Below are positions 53,472-60,690 of a stretch of 64,000 nucleotides of DNA, in pieces. Below the pieces are notes generated by a model. It ran no database searches and was not told the DNA's origin. It worked only from the letters and a program-made list of their open reading frames with translations. Position 1 is the first letter of the stretch. Each line of letters begins with the position of its first letter. The position numbers and the translations under genes are program-made. Origin of the DNA: Sphingobacteriales bacterium 44-61 (GTDB lineage Bacteria; Bacteroidota; Bacteroidia; Chitinophagales; Chitinophagaceae); assembly GCA_001898405.1 (NCBI GenBank), contig MKTW01000016.1, positions 143,869 through 207,868 on the forward strand, in the 5' to 3' direction.

Positions 53472-54758
53472 ATGAATAAGATGGAAAATGTGAACGAGAA
53501 AAAAAGAAAGCAACGGTTTTACCTGATGGCACCTTTGTTAGTCCTTCCCTTTTTAACCTTTGGTTTTTGGGCATTAGGAGGTGGGAAGGCAAATTCGACG
53601 GCAACAAATGAAAATTTGGTGAAGCATGGATTAAAGATCGAACTGCCGAATGCCAGGGTAAACGATAAGCCAATGGATAAGCTCAGCTATTACGATCAGG
53701 CCTATGCCGATAGCTTAAAGTTAGTTGAGCTGAAGAGACATGATCCTTATTATAAAAATGAGGACACATCAGAAAATTATTCGCGCTTTTCAAATCCGGC
53801 CATGTTTGCCGGGAATGGAAACCCCGAAAATCCATCAGGTCAATATGGCTATGATGGGCTCTATACAGCACAGACCTCCAATGAGGCTAAAGTCTATGAA
53901 CGACTCCATTCGCTGAATGCAATATTAAGTCAGGACAATGCTCCGGCTACAACATTAGATAATCAGATTGAGCAAACAGCTCGGCAGCCATTGGACAAAG
54001 CGGATATTGACCGACTGGAAAAGCTGCTAAAAATGACCCAGGAAACCAAACGTGAACCAGATCCTGAAATGCAGGAGCTAAGTGGCATGCTGGAAAAAGT
54101 ATTGGACATCCAGCATCCAGAACGTGTTCAGGAGAAATTACGCAAGACTTCAACGGAAAATAAAGGAAAAATATTTTCAGTTTCAGCAACCAATACAATT
54201 ACTCCGATCTCTGTACTGGAAAATGAAAATAAACAGCCTGTGTCGACTGGCTTCTTTTCCTTAGAAGAAGCCCCGGAAGTCATTAAAGCAGATTACAACA
54301 CCATCTCCGCCGTGGTGCATGAATCACAAACTCTTGTAAGTGGTTCCATTGTTAAGCTAAGATTGTCAAGCGACATTTATATAAATGGGGAGTTGGTTCC
54401 AAAAGACAATTTTGTTTTTGGAATAGCCAATCTTAACGGGGAACGGCTTTCTATTGTGATCGAAAATATCAGGTATGGGCAGGCTATTTATCCGGTAAAA
54501 CTCCGGGTCTTTGATCTCGACGGGATAGACGGTATTCATATTCCCGGAGCCATAAGCCGTGATGTTGCCAAACAGTCAGGCAATGAAGCGCTTCAGGGGG
54601 TAAACGTAAGTACGATAGACCCTTCACTCGGAGCACAAGCGGCCTCTGCAGGCATTGAACTGGGAAAAAGCCTTATTGGAAAAAAGGTAAAACTGACAAA
54701 GGTTACCGTAAAAGCGGGCTACAAGGTCATATTGAAAGACCTTAATCAACAAGATTAG
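53472..54758 (+). CDS. traM: TraM, conjugation protein
   Basis: A 428-aa protein with one membrane anchor near the N-terminus (FYLMAPLLVLPFLTFGFWAL), a long disordered linker with ARVNDKPMDKLSYYDQAYAD, and a folded C-terminal domain (VVHESQTLVSGSIVKLRLS, NFVFGIANLNGERLSIVIEN, LRVFDLDGIDGIHIPGAISR). This is the VirB10-like TraM of Bacteroidota elements. The frame is open from 53436, but I start at the ATG at 53472, just after the upstream stop (53455); another Met follows at 53481. Confidence 0.92.
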   Translation: MNKMENVNEKKRKQRFYLMAPLLVLPFLTFGFWALGGGKANSTATNENLVKHGLKIELPNARVNDKPMDKLSYYDQAYADSLKLVELKRHDPYYKNEDTSENYSRFSNPAMFAGNGNPENPSGQYGYDGLYTAQTSNEAKVYERLHSLNAILSQDNAPATTLDNQIEQTARQPLDKADIDRLEKLLKMTQETKREPDPEMQELSGMLEKVLDIQHPERVQEKLRKTSTENKGKIFSVSATNTITPISVLENENKQPVSTGFFSLEEAPEVIKADYNTISAVVHESQTLVSGSIVKLRLSSDIYINGELVPKDNFVFGIANLNGERLSIVIENIRYGQAIYPVKLRVFDLDGIDGIHIPGAISRDVAKQSGNEALQGVNVSTIDPSLGAQAASAGIELGKSLIGKKVKLTKVTVKAGYKVILKDLNQQD

Positions 54759-54782
54759 TAGAAAAGTTTAAAACGAAATCGC

Positions 54783-55625
54783 ATGAAAAAAAGAAGTGTG
54801 GGAATGGTGATGTGTTTATTCATGTTGCTATCTGAAATGTATGCCCAGAGCATAGGAACAAAGGCAAATTCGACGATTGAGCCCTTGCGCCTGGCAATCA
54901 GTACCAATAAGACAACCAACCTTGTATTCCCTTATTCGATTACCAGTGTTGACCGTGGCAATAAGGATGTACTGGTACAAAAGGCAAAAGGTGTAGAGAA
55001 TATCCTACAGGTCAAAGCCGCGAACGATAGTTTAGTGGAAACGAATCTTACGACCGTATTGGCTGATGGTTCCCTGTACTCCTTCCTGATCAGTTATGCT
55101 TTGGAACCAAGTGTGTTAAATCTGCAAATCGGATTGAGAAATAACCAGGATCAGCCTGCGGGCATCCTTCCATTTGGAAATGATAATGAAGCAAAAGTCA
55201 AACAGGTTGCCCAGATTGTATTCGAAAAGAAGCCAACCATGCGGCGGCCAAAAGATAAGAGATATGATATTGCATTTAAGCTAACCGGATTGTACGTGAA
55301 CGAGGACAATTTCTTATTTCAGTTTGCTCTAGGTAATAATACAAATATCCGGTATGACATTGACCAGCTGCGTTTTTTCATAAGAGATAAGAAGATTGCA
55401 AAGCGGACTGCTGCTCAGGAGCTGGAACTTACCCCTATATATGTGATAGGCAACCAAAAATCCATTGAGGTTCAATCGCAGCAATATCTTGTACTGGTGG
55501 TGCCGAAGTTTACCATCCCTGAACAAAAATATCTATCCATAGCGTTGATAGAGAAAAGCGGAGGCAGGAATCTTTCACTAAGGGTAAAGAATAAAAAACT
55601 GGTTGCAGCCAGTATGGTATACTAG
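54783..55625 (+). CDS. traN: TraN (DUF4138), conjugation protein
   Basis: A 280-aa exported protein with a signal peptide (MVMCLFMLLSEMYAQ). The DUF4138 domain shows TNKTTNLVFPYSITSVDRGN near the start, then LVQKAKGVENILQVKAAND and the C-terminal LVVVPKFTIPEQKYLSIALI. It is the VirB9-like partner of TraM in the outer-membrane complex. It follows traM after 24 bp. TraO, TraP and TraQ, which come next in CTnDOT-like elements, are absent here. Confidence 0.92.
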   Translation: MKKRSVGMVMCLFMLLSEMYAQSIGTKANSTIEPLRLAISTNKTTNLVFPYSITSVDRGNKDVLVQKAKGVENILQVKAANDSLVETNLTTVLADGSLYSFLISYALEPSVLNLQIGLRNNQDQPAGILPFGNDNEAKVKQVAQIVFEKKPTMRRPKDKRYDIAFKLTGLYVNEDNFLFQFALGNNTNIRYDIDQLRFFIRDKKIAKRTAAQELELTPIYVIGNQKSIEVQSQQYLVLVVPKFTIPEQKYLSIALIEKSGGRNLSLRVKNKKLVAASMVY

Positions 55626-55698
55626 CTGGTTTAATCGTTAACCGGATAAACTACAGATGATCATACCCGATCTGAAAATAATCTAAAACATAAAAATT

Positions 55699-56484
55699 AT
55701 GAAACAGGAAAATTTTGATTACTTAAAAAATCAGCTGTACTACAAAGGCTTTAAAGATAGCCTTGAAAATGAGCTGAAGGTGAGTATGGAAAAGGGAGAA
55801 AAGCAGTTTGTTTTGCCACATGCACAAACTTTTGGTAAGGACCTGGTGAATTCAACCCTTCTTTTTAACCGGTCTGATAAGGGATACTACTTTTTTGACA
55901 AATTCGATGTTGCGCTAAAGAAAGAGAATGGGGAAGAATTGAAAACGGGCTTCTACATGGATAAAAACTCGGATTATACTTTAAAGGAGGCTTATAACCT
56001 GCTTAACGGACGTTTTGTGGAAAAGGAAAAGCAAACCAAGGACAAAGAGGTATACCAAGCATGGGATCAACTGGATCTCACTTCGAAAGACAAAAATGGC
56101 AATTACCCCGTCAAATCCTATGGAGAGCGTTATGGTTTTGAACTTGAAAAGGAGTTGAACAAGCTTCCAATAAAAACCCTGCAAAATCCCGATGATAAAG
56201 AACTGCTGATTGCTTCTCTCAGAAGAGGCAACAGACAACTGGTCGCTTTTGAACTGGGCAATGAGCAGGTGGACAGATATATTGAAGCCAATGTGAAGAT
56301 GCGAAGAATAGATGTCTACGACACCAACGGTAAAAAAGTGGAAAATAAAATAGACAAATCTGCCCGGCAGGAGCTGAGCAAATCAACTGAAAAGGACAAA
56401 AAGCAGGACACTTCAGATGAAGATGGGCCAGCCGGCCTAAAGACAGCGCAGAAAAAAAGCAGAAAAAAAGGTAGGAGTGTTTAA
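55699..56484 (+). CDS. Conjugative-element accessory protein, DUF3945/DUF4099-like
   Basis: A 261-aa cytoplasmic protein. The N-terminus (FDYLKNQLYYKGFKDSLENE) and the segment YFFDKFDVALKKENGEELKT resemble accessory proteins with DUF3945/DUF4099 repeats that occur on Bacteroidota plasmids and conjugative elements; I hold the family only loosely. The second half contains RYIEANVKMRRIDVYDTNGK and a very basic, disordered tail (KTAQKKSRKKGRSV). It is separated from the next gene by a perfect inverted repeat. Confidence 0.6.
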   Translation: MKQENFDYLKNQLYYKGFKDSLENELKVSMEKGEKQFVLPHAQTFGKDLVNSTLLFNRSDKGYYFFDKFDVALKKENGEELKTGFYMDKNSDYTLKEAYNLLNGRFVEKEKQTKDKEVYQAWDQLDLTSKDKNGNYPVKSYGERYGFELEKELNKLPIKTLQNPDDKELLIASLRRGNRQLVAFELGNEQVDRYIEANVKMRRIDVYDTNGKKVENKIDKSARQELSKSTEKDKKQDTSDEDGPAGLKTAQKKSRKKGRSV

Positions 56485-56488
56485 CGCT

Positions 56489-56518
56489 ACAATGGCATGT
56501 AGGATGACATGCCATTGT
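56489..56518. promoter_or_regulatory. 12-bp inverted repeat between accessory genes
   Basis: acaatggcatgt (56489-56500) pairs exactly with acatgccattgt (56507-56518) around aggatg. It starts 5 bp after the preceding stop codon, ends 27 bp before the next start and lacks a T-run. A stable mRNA hairpin that protects or separates the two messages is likely; an operator is possible. Confidence 0.65.
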
Positions 56519-56544
56519 CAATTACTTTGGTAAAATTTTGTGAT

Positions 56545-57570
56545 ATGGAAATGGATTTGGAACAGGAAATCGTTAAGTGGAAGGAACAGGAGCAGAAATA
56601 TGCAAAGCTATTTTCACCCGCAGTGACGAAAAGTAAAGAATTCAAAAGGGAACGTCTCAGGCAACTGCTTTCAATCGAGGCAAAGGTGAATAAAAACAAC
56701 CTGCAGGACCCTTCCATTTTATCCCTATTGAAAATCGAAAAAAAGCAACTTCAAAAGCAGATCAGCTCTGGCCTATTTTCATTTCTGATCCGTAAGTTGG
56801 TGGATGCCGTCAGACTTCATCAGCTGAAAAAGAGTCATCAGGAGCAACTTTCCAATGATTTTTCTGAAATAAGGGGTGCGCTCCAGAGAGTTGGATTTGG
56901 GAAATACGGTGAACGGGCTGAACAAATGCTTTCAAACGGCAATGGCCCATTGTCAATTTCGCATACCGAACAAATCGCACCGAAACAAATTGTGGAATAC
57001 ACGCTGAATTTTAGCCGTAAGAATGGAACCAGCAGGTTTGATAATTATAAAATTTCCTTTAAAGATGAAAACAGTGGCGTGCAAAGGCAGCAGGTGTTTC
57101 CCAACGAGGGCTTGTCAACAATGCCAGCCGGTAGTGCGGTAAAACTTCTTTCAGGCATGGCCATAAAGGATAGTGGCAGGGACTGGATACAGATGGATTT
57201 TAACGACAAGGACAACCAGGGCAATTTCAAGTTGATAAGATTTGGGCAGGAAAAGCTGGATGATGGTATTAGGGATGCGCTGATGAGGCTTCCAACAAAG
57301 GATCAATTGTCACCGGAAGAGCGGGAAAGGATTTTACATGAGCTCTCCCAAGGCAATCCTGTCAGGGTCAACCTGGCAAAAAACTCCAATGAAATACAGG
57401 CCATTGTTCACGCCAATCCAAGACAATCTGGAATTGTCGTTCTGAACGGAGATGGAAAGGTTTTAGATCCGAACAAGATCGCTAAGGAAGCGCAACCCAA
57501 AATGCAGGAAAACCAGCAAATGAACAGAGAACGGAATGAGGGAAGTAAGCGCATGAAAATTGTAAGATGA
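56545..57570 (+). CDS. Conjugative-element accessory protein, DUF3945-like, 341 aa
   Basis: A 341-aa cytoplasmic protein: a coiled-coil N-terminal third, then a repeat-like C-terminal half with LMRLPTKDQLSPEERERILH, ELSQGNPVRVNLAKNSNEIQ, AIVHANPRQSGIVVLNGDGK. The phrase on Pro-Thr-Lys-Asp-Gln-Leu-Ser and the following beta-rich stretch recall DUF3945-type proteins of Bacteroidota mobile elements. The frame is open from 56509, but that would begin inside the inverted repeat; the ATG at 56545 is preferred. It overlaps the next start by 4 bp. Confidence 0.6.
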   Translation: MEMDLEQEIVKWKEQEQKYAKLFSPAVTKSKEFKRERLRQLLSIEAKVNKNNLQDPSILSLLKIEKKQLQKQISSGLFSFLIRKLVDAVRLHQLKKSHQEQLSNDFSEIRGALQRVGFGKYGERAEQMLSNGNGPLSISHTEQIAPKQIVEYTLNFSRKNGTSRFDNYKISFKDENSGVQRQQVFPNEGLSTMPAGSAVKLLSGMAIKDSGRDWIQMDFNDKDNQGNFKLIRFGQEKLDDGIRDALMRLPTKDQLSPEERERILHELSQGNPVRVNLAKNSNEIQAIVHANPRQSGIVVLNGDGKVLDPNKIAKEAQPKMQENQQMNRERNEGSKRMKIVR

Positions 57571-57851
57571 CGGGAGGGGATAAAATAGATTTGTTTATTG
57601 CTGCCACGATTAAAGATTGTCGTATTCACAAAGGACATCTGGCGCTTTATATGGCATTATTCCATTTTTGGAAAGGGAAGAATTACATCAGCCCGATAGG
57701 TTTATTCGCCAGTGAAGTGATGAAGGTTGCTAAAATATCAAGTAATGCTACCTATCACCGGTTGATTAAAGAATTACATGACTACGGATATATTAAATAC
57801 GAGCCATCTTTTTATAAATATTCGGCAAGCAAGGTCTTTTTATCCGTGTAG
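57567..57851 (+). CDS. Winged-helix-like small protein
   Basis: A 94-aa protein with the look of a short winged helix: helix ALYMALFHFWKGKNY, then FASEVMKVAKISSNATYHRL and IKELHDYGYIKYEP as helix-turn-helix and wing. Small proteins like this, starting with a replication-initiator-like LxLFHFW motif, are common near the ends of Bacteroidota conjugative elements and are thought to bind DNA. It overlaps the 341-aa gene by 4 bp. Confidence 0.72.
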   Translation: MTGGDKIDLFIAATIKDCRIHKGHLALYMALFHFWKGKNYISPIGLFASEVMKVAKISSNATYHRLIKELHDYGYIKYEPSFYKYSASKVFLSV

Positions 57852-57889
57852 AAAGTAATAGCTAAGCCGCAAATGATTAAACGGAAAGG

Positions 57890-58252
57890 ATGTCAATAGA
57901 AATGGAGATGGAAAGAATAACATTGGAGCAATTACCTGAAATGATGGTTGATGTATGCCACAAGCTGGATCGGATTGAAAAAGCAATTGCTAGTATAACG
58001 AATGCAGAACCGGAAGAAGAGCTGATAACGATCTCAGAGGCTTCTAAATTTTTAAAACTGGCCCAGTCCACCATCTATGGGAAAGCCTGCAAAAGAGAGA
58101 TACCTGTAATTAAAAAGGGGAAACGGCTGTACTTTGAAAAAAAGGAACTCCTGAAATGGGTTAAAAGTGGAAACAGGGAAACTTCATCAGAGCTGTTTGA
58201 TAAAGCTTCAGATTACATAAATAAGTTCTCTAAACCAAAATATGGTAGATGA
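57890..58252 (+). CDS. Excisionase-type helix-turn-helix protein
   Basis: A 120-aa protein: a coiled-coil N-terminus (MEMERITLEQLPEMMVDVCH) and a MerR/excisionase-type HTH (~44-95; ISEASKFLKLAQSTIYGKAC, REIPVIKKGKRLYFEKKELL, KWVKSG). Such HTH_17 proteins act as excisionases or as regulators of element excision and transfer. No integrase is nearby. Last recognisable gene of the transfer module. Confidence 0.82.
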   Translation: MSIEMEMERITLEQLPEMMVDVCHKLDRIEKAIASITNAEPEEELITISEASKFLKLAQSTIYGKACKREIPVIKKGKRLYFEKKELLKWVKSGNRETSSELFDKASDYINKFSKPKYGR

Positions 58253-58444
58253 CAGCATAAAGGGACGTTAAACAGGATGTCACTCGTTGGTGTGATTTGC
58301 ATTGAACAAATCGAATATAAGTGTAGGTACGCCAATTTGAAAATGAAAGTATCATATGGCCTGTTTGTTTCAACCATTTTATAAGTAGGTATAGCAAGGA
58401 TGTTGGAGAACTGATAAGCCATAGTGTAAAATCGAGTAAAAAAA

Positions 58445-58467
58445 AGCCCTTCTTACCAGGAAGGGCT
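58445..58467 (-). terminator. Rho-independent terminator (minus strand)
   Basis: agcccttc (58445-58452) pairs with gaagggct (58460-58467). The A-run to its left (58437-58445) is a T-tract on the minus strand, so it is polarised to stop minus-strand transcripts from the right. It could also end plus-strand transcripts as a simple hairpin. Confidence 0.65.
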
Positions 58468-58604
58468 AAGTAATCGAACGAACCACCAAGTTCGTAATAG
58501 AGGCCGGAAGATACACATCAGATGGATTCAGAAGAAAAAAGACCAAAAAATAATTATACTGTTATAAGAAATGAATAAAGTGTGGTAACGCCAGTACCTC
58601 AATA

Positions 58605-58641
58605 GGTGTTTTCACCGGTTATTCACCAGGGTGAAAGCACC
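58605..58641. promoter_or_regulatory. Cluster of GGTG/CACC inverted repeats
   Basis: Three overlapping dyads: ggtg-tttt-cacc (58605-58616), ttcacc-ag-ggtgaa (58622-58635) and ggtg-aaag-cacc (58630-58641). A further gggtgaaaa follows at 58652. Alternative pairings among the arms are possible, for example 58611-58616 with 58630-58635. It sits 160 bp upstream of the 479-aa gene and looks like a multi-site operator or a switchable leader. Confidence 0.5.
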
Positions 58642-58803
58642 CCTTAAAAATGGGTGAAAAAACGCTTGTCTTGCATTTGATTGCTTGCTCAACTTTGTTG
58701 ACCGGATTCAAGTACTTCAAAAAAGGGGGAACCACCCTTTTTCAATTGCTCGTGTGAAAAAAGAGAAGCGGCTGCATCCCACTATCAACCGAAACCTCCA
58801 ACC

Positions 58804-60243
58804 ATGACCAGCCACCACTGCATATTGCTATCAGCAATCCTATTTGCCTATTCGGGATTGCTGGCTCAATCAGATACGCTTTCTCCTTCGGTCAATGGAA
58901 AATATTTCGATGCCGTGAACAAGAAGGCCAGCCAGCTAGAGCAGAGGCTTGATAAGCAATCAGCAAAAATCATCACCCAATTCTTAAAGCAGGAAAATAA
59001 GTTAAAGCGGAAACTGGCACGCAAGGACTCTGCTGCAGCTACGGCGGTATTTGGTGATGCAAAGCAACGCTATGATCAGTTGCAGCAAAAACTGGCAGGA
59101 GCAGAAAAACTCAAACAATACATTCCTTCTTTAGATACCTTAAGCTCCTCTCTCAAATTCCTGGAACAAAACCCGCAACTAATGGCTCTTGCCAAAGATG
59201 GCCCGGCCAAACTGAAAGAAGCCATGAGCAAGGTAAATGGCCTGCAAAGCCGGTTCCAGCAAGCAGAAGAAATAAAGAAGTTCATCAGGGAAAGAAAGCA
59301 ATACCTCAAAGAACAGTTAGGCAAACTGGGAGTAGCTAAAGAGCTAAAGCAACTGAACAAGCAGGTGTATTACTACAGTGTACAGGTTAACGAATACAAA
59401 CAATTGCTAAACGATCACAAGAAGGCAGAGCAAAAAGCCATCGAGCTATTAAGTCAGACTAAATTGTTCAAAGACTTCATGCGCAATAACAGCCAGCTGG
59501 CTTCTTTATTCCGCTTGCCGGGCAGTAGTGCCAGTAATGCGACAGGAGCAGCAAGTCTGGCTGGCCTTCAAACCCGTGCCCAGGTCAATAACCTGGTCCA
59601 GCAACAGATCGCTGCCGGAGGACCGAATGCCCAGGCACAGTTCAGCCAGAACATGCAGCAGGCGCAAAGCCAGTTGAACGAGCTGAAGAATAAGCTGAAC
59701 AAATTCGGCAACAGCGGAGGAGAGGACCTGGATATGCCGGATGGTTTTAAACCCAATGGGCAAAGAACAAAAAGTTTCTTCCGGCGAATAGAACTGGGTG
59801 CAAACATTCAATCACAGCAATCCAATGGTTATTTCCCGGTGACGAGTGATATCGCGCTGACAGCAGGATATAAGTTGAATGACAACAGCATGATCGGTGT
59901 GGGAGCCAGTTATAAAATGGGTTGGGGAGAGAATATCCGCAATATTAAAATCACGCATCAGGGGATCGGACTGCGATCCTTCATCGAATGGAAATTGAAG
60001 GGTTCATTCTGGCTGGCGGGAGGGTATGAGCTGAACTACCGGAGCGGGTTTCAGCGGATCGCAGAGTTAAGGGACAGAAGTGGGTGGCAGGAGAGTGGTT
60101 TGATCGGGTTGAGCAAGGTAGTGGATCTAAGATCCAAAATATTAAAGAAAACCAAAGTACAGTTGCTCTGGGATTTTCTGAGTTACCGGCAGGTGCCGAA
60201 ACCAGCAGCGATATTATTCAGAATAGGTTATGTGTGGCGTTAA
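58804..60243 (+). CDS. Exported coiled-coil / outer-membrane-like protein, unknown
   Basis: A 479-aa protein with a signal peptide (ILLSAILFAYSGLLAQ), a long coiled-coil body (~30-330, with KASQLEQRLDKQSAKIITQF and a Gln/Ala-rich stretch NMQQAQSQLNELKNKLNKFG), and a C-terminal ~150 residues of alternating strands (RIELGANIQSQQSNGYFPV, IALTAGYKLNDNSMIGVGAS, GYELNYRSGFQRI) ending in RIGYVWR, which suits a small outer-membrane beta-barrel. Function unknown. A truncated group II intron follows directly after its stop, and the RHS gene lies beyond, so these two genes may once have been an operon. Confidence 0.7.
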   Translation: MTSHHCILLSAILFAYSGLLAQSDTLSPSVNGKYFDAVNKKASQLEQRLDKQSAKIITQFLKQENKLKRKLARKDSAAATAVFGDAKQRYDQLQQKLAGAEKLKQYIPSLDTLSSSLKFLEQNPQLMALAKDGPAKLKEAMSKVNGLQSRFQQAEEIKKFIRERKQYLKEQLGKLGVAKELKQLNKQVYYYSVQVNEYKQLLNDHKKAEQKAIELLSQTKLFKDFMRNNSQLASLFRLPGSSASNATGAASLAGLQTRAQVNNLVQQQIAAGGPNAQAQFSQNMQQAQSQLNELKNKLNKFGNSGGEDLDMPDGFKPNGQRTKSFFRRIELGANIQSQQSNGYFPVTSDIALTAGYKLNDNSMIGVGASYKMGWGENIRNIKITHQGIGLRSFIEWKLKGSFWLAGGYELNYRSGFQRIAELRDRSGWQESGLIGLSKVVDLRSKILKKTKVQLLWDFLSYRQVPKPAAILFRIGYVWR

Positions 60244-60670
60244 TGAAAAGAAGCGTTTAGTAGTATTCAATGCTGCGATCAGTCAACAAGCAAGGACAAG
60301 TATAAGAGCGAAGTTGAAAGGATTGCTGCAGGTAAAATGGAATGTTGCAACGCTGGAGTGGTTCGCCGAAAAGCTGAATCCAAGGATCAGGGGCTGGGTC
60401 AACTACTATTCAAAATTTGGAAGCTGGAAAGCATTAAATGTGTTCCGGTATCTGAATGGGCTTATTCTCCAATGGATAAAACACACCTATAAGATTATAG
60501 GTATAAGAAGGGCTTTGAAGAAGTATCGTATGATGCAAACAGAGAATCCTGGGTTGTTTTACCATTGGCGGTTAGGAATAAAATGATTTGATAACAAGAG
60601 CCGTGTGAGGTGAGAATCTCAAGCACGGTTCTGTGAGCAGCTTGGGCTGAAATGCCCTTGCTTACTCGAC
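60244..60670 (+). mobile_element. 5'-truncated group II intron 3
   Basis: Only the 3' end of an intron remains: the last ~110 codons of a maturase, then domain V at 60598-60631 (gagccgtgtgagg ... aagcacggttc, 34 nt) and the terminal ..cttactcgac at 60670, the same 3' border as introns 1 and 2. The 5' part, including the RT palm, is missing, and homology begins right after the stop of the 479-aa gene. This fits incomplete reverse transcription during retrohoming, or a later deletion. It cannot splice. Confidence 0.85.
60253..60586 (+). pseudogene. ltrA: Maturase fragment of intron 3
   Basis: The remnant reads VVFNAAISQQARTSIRAKLK, then LEWFAEKLNPRIRGWVNYYS and LFYHWRLGIK to the stop at 60584-60586. 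It aligns with the maturase (thumb/X) part of the proteins at 11559 and 36395 (in the latter: FSPAISKTARTKIWATIRDW, IADKINPIIQGWINYYG, LFAHWSWGVK). No RT catalytic motif remains. The frame is open from 60230, but that overlaps the end of the 479-aa gene and has no homology there. Confidence 0.85.
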
Positions 60671-60690
60671 AATTTTTAAAAAGACAGATT

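Larger units (their letters stand above)
58253..58803. other. Gene-poor region with hairpins
   Basis: About 550 bp without a gene, containing the terminator at 58445-58467 and a cluster of GGTG/CACC inverted repeats at 58605-58641. The G+C-poor stretch 58500-58600 has no open frame of note. It separates the transfer module from the RHS region and could contain the element end, but no attachment repeat is evident within the window. Confidence 0.5.
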
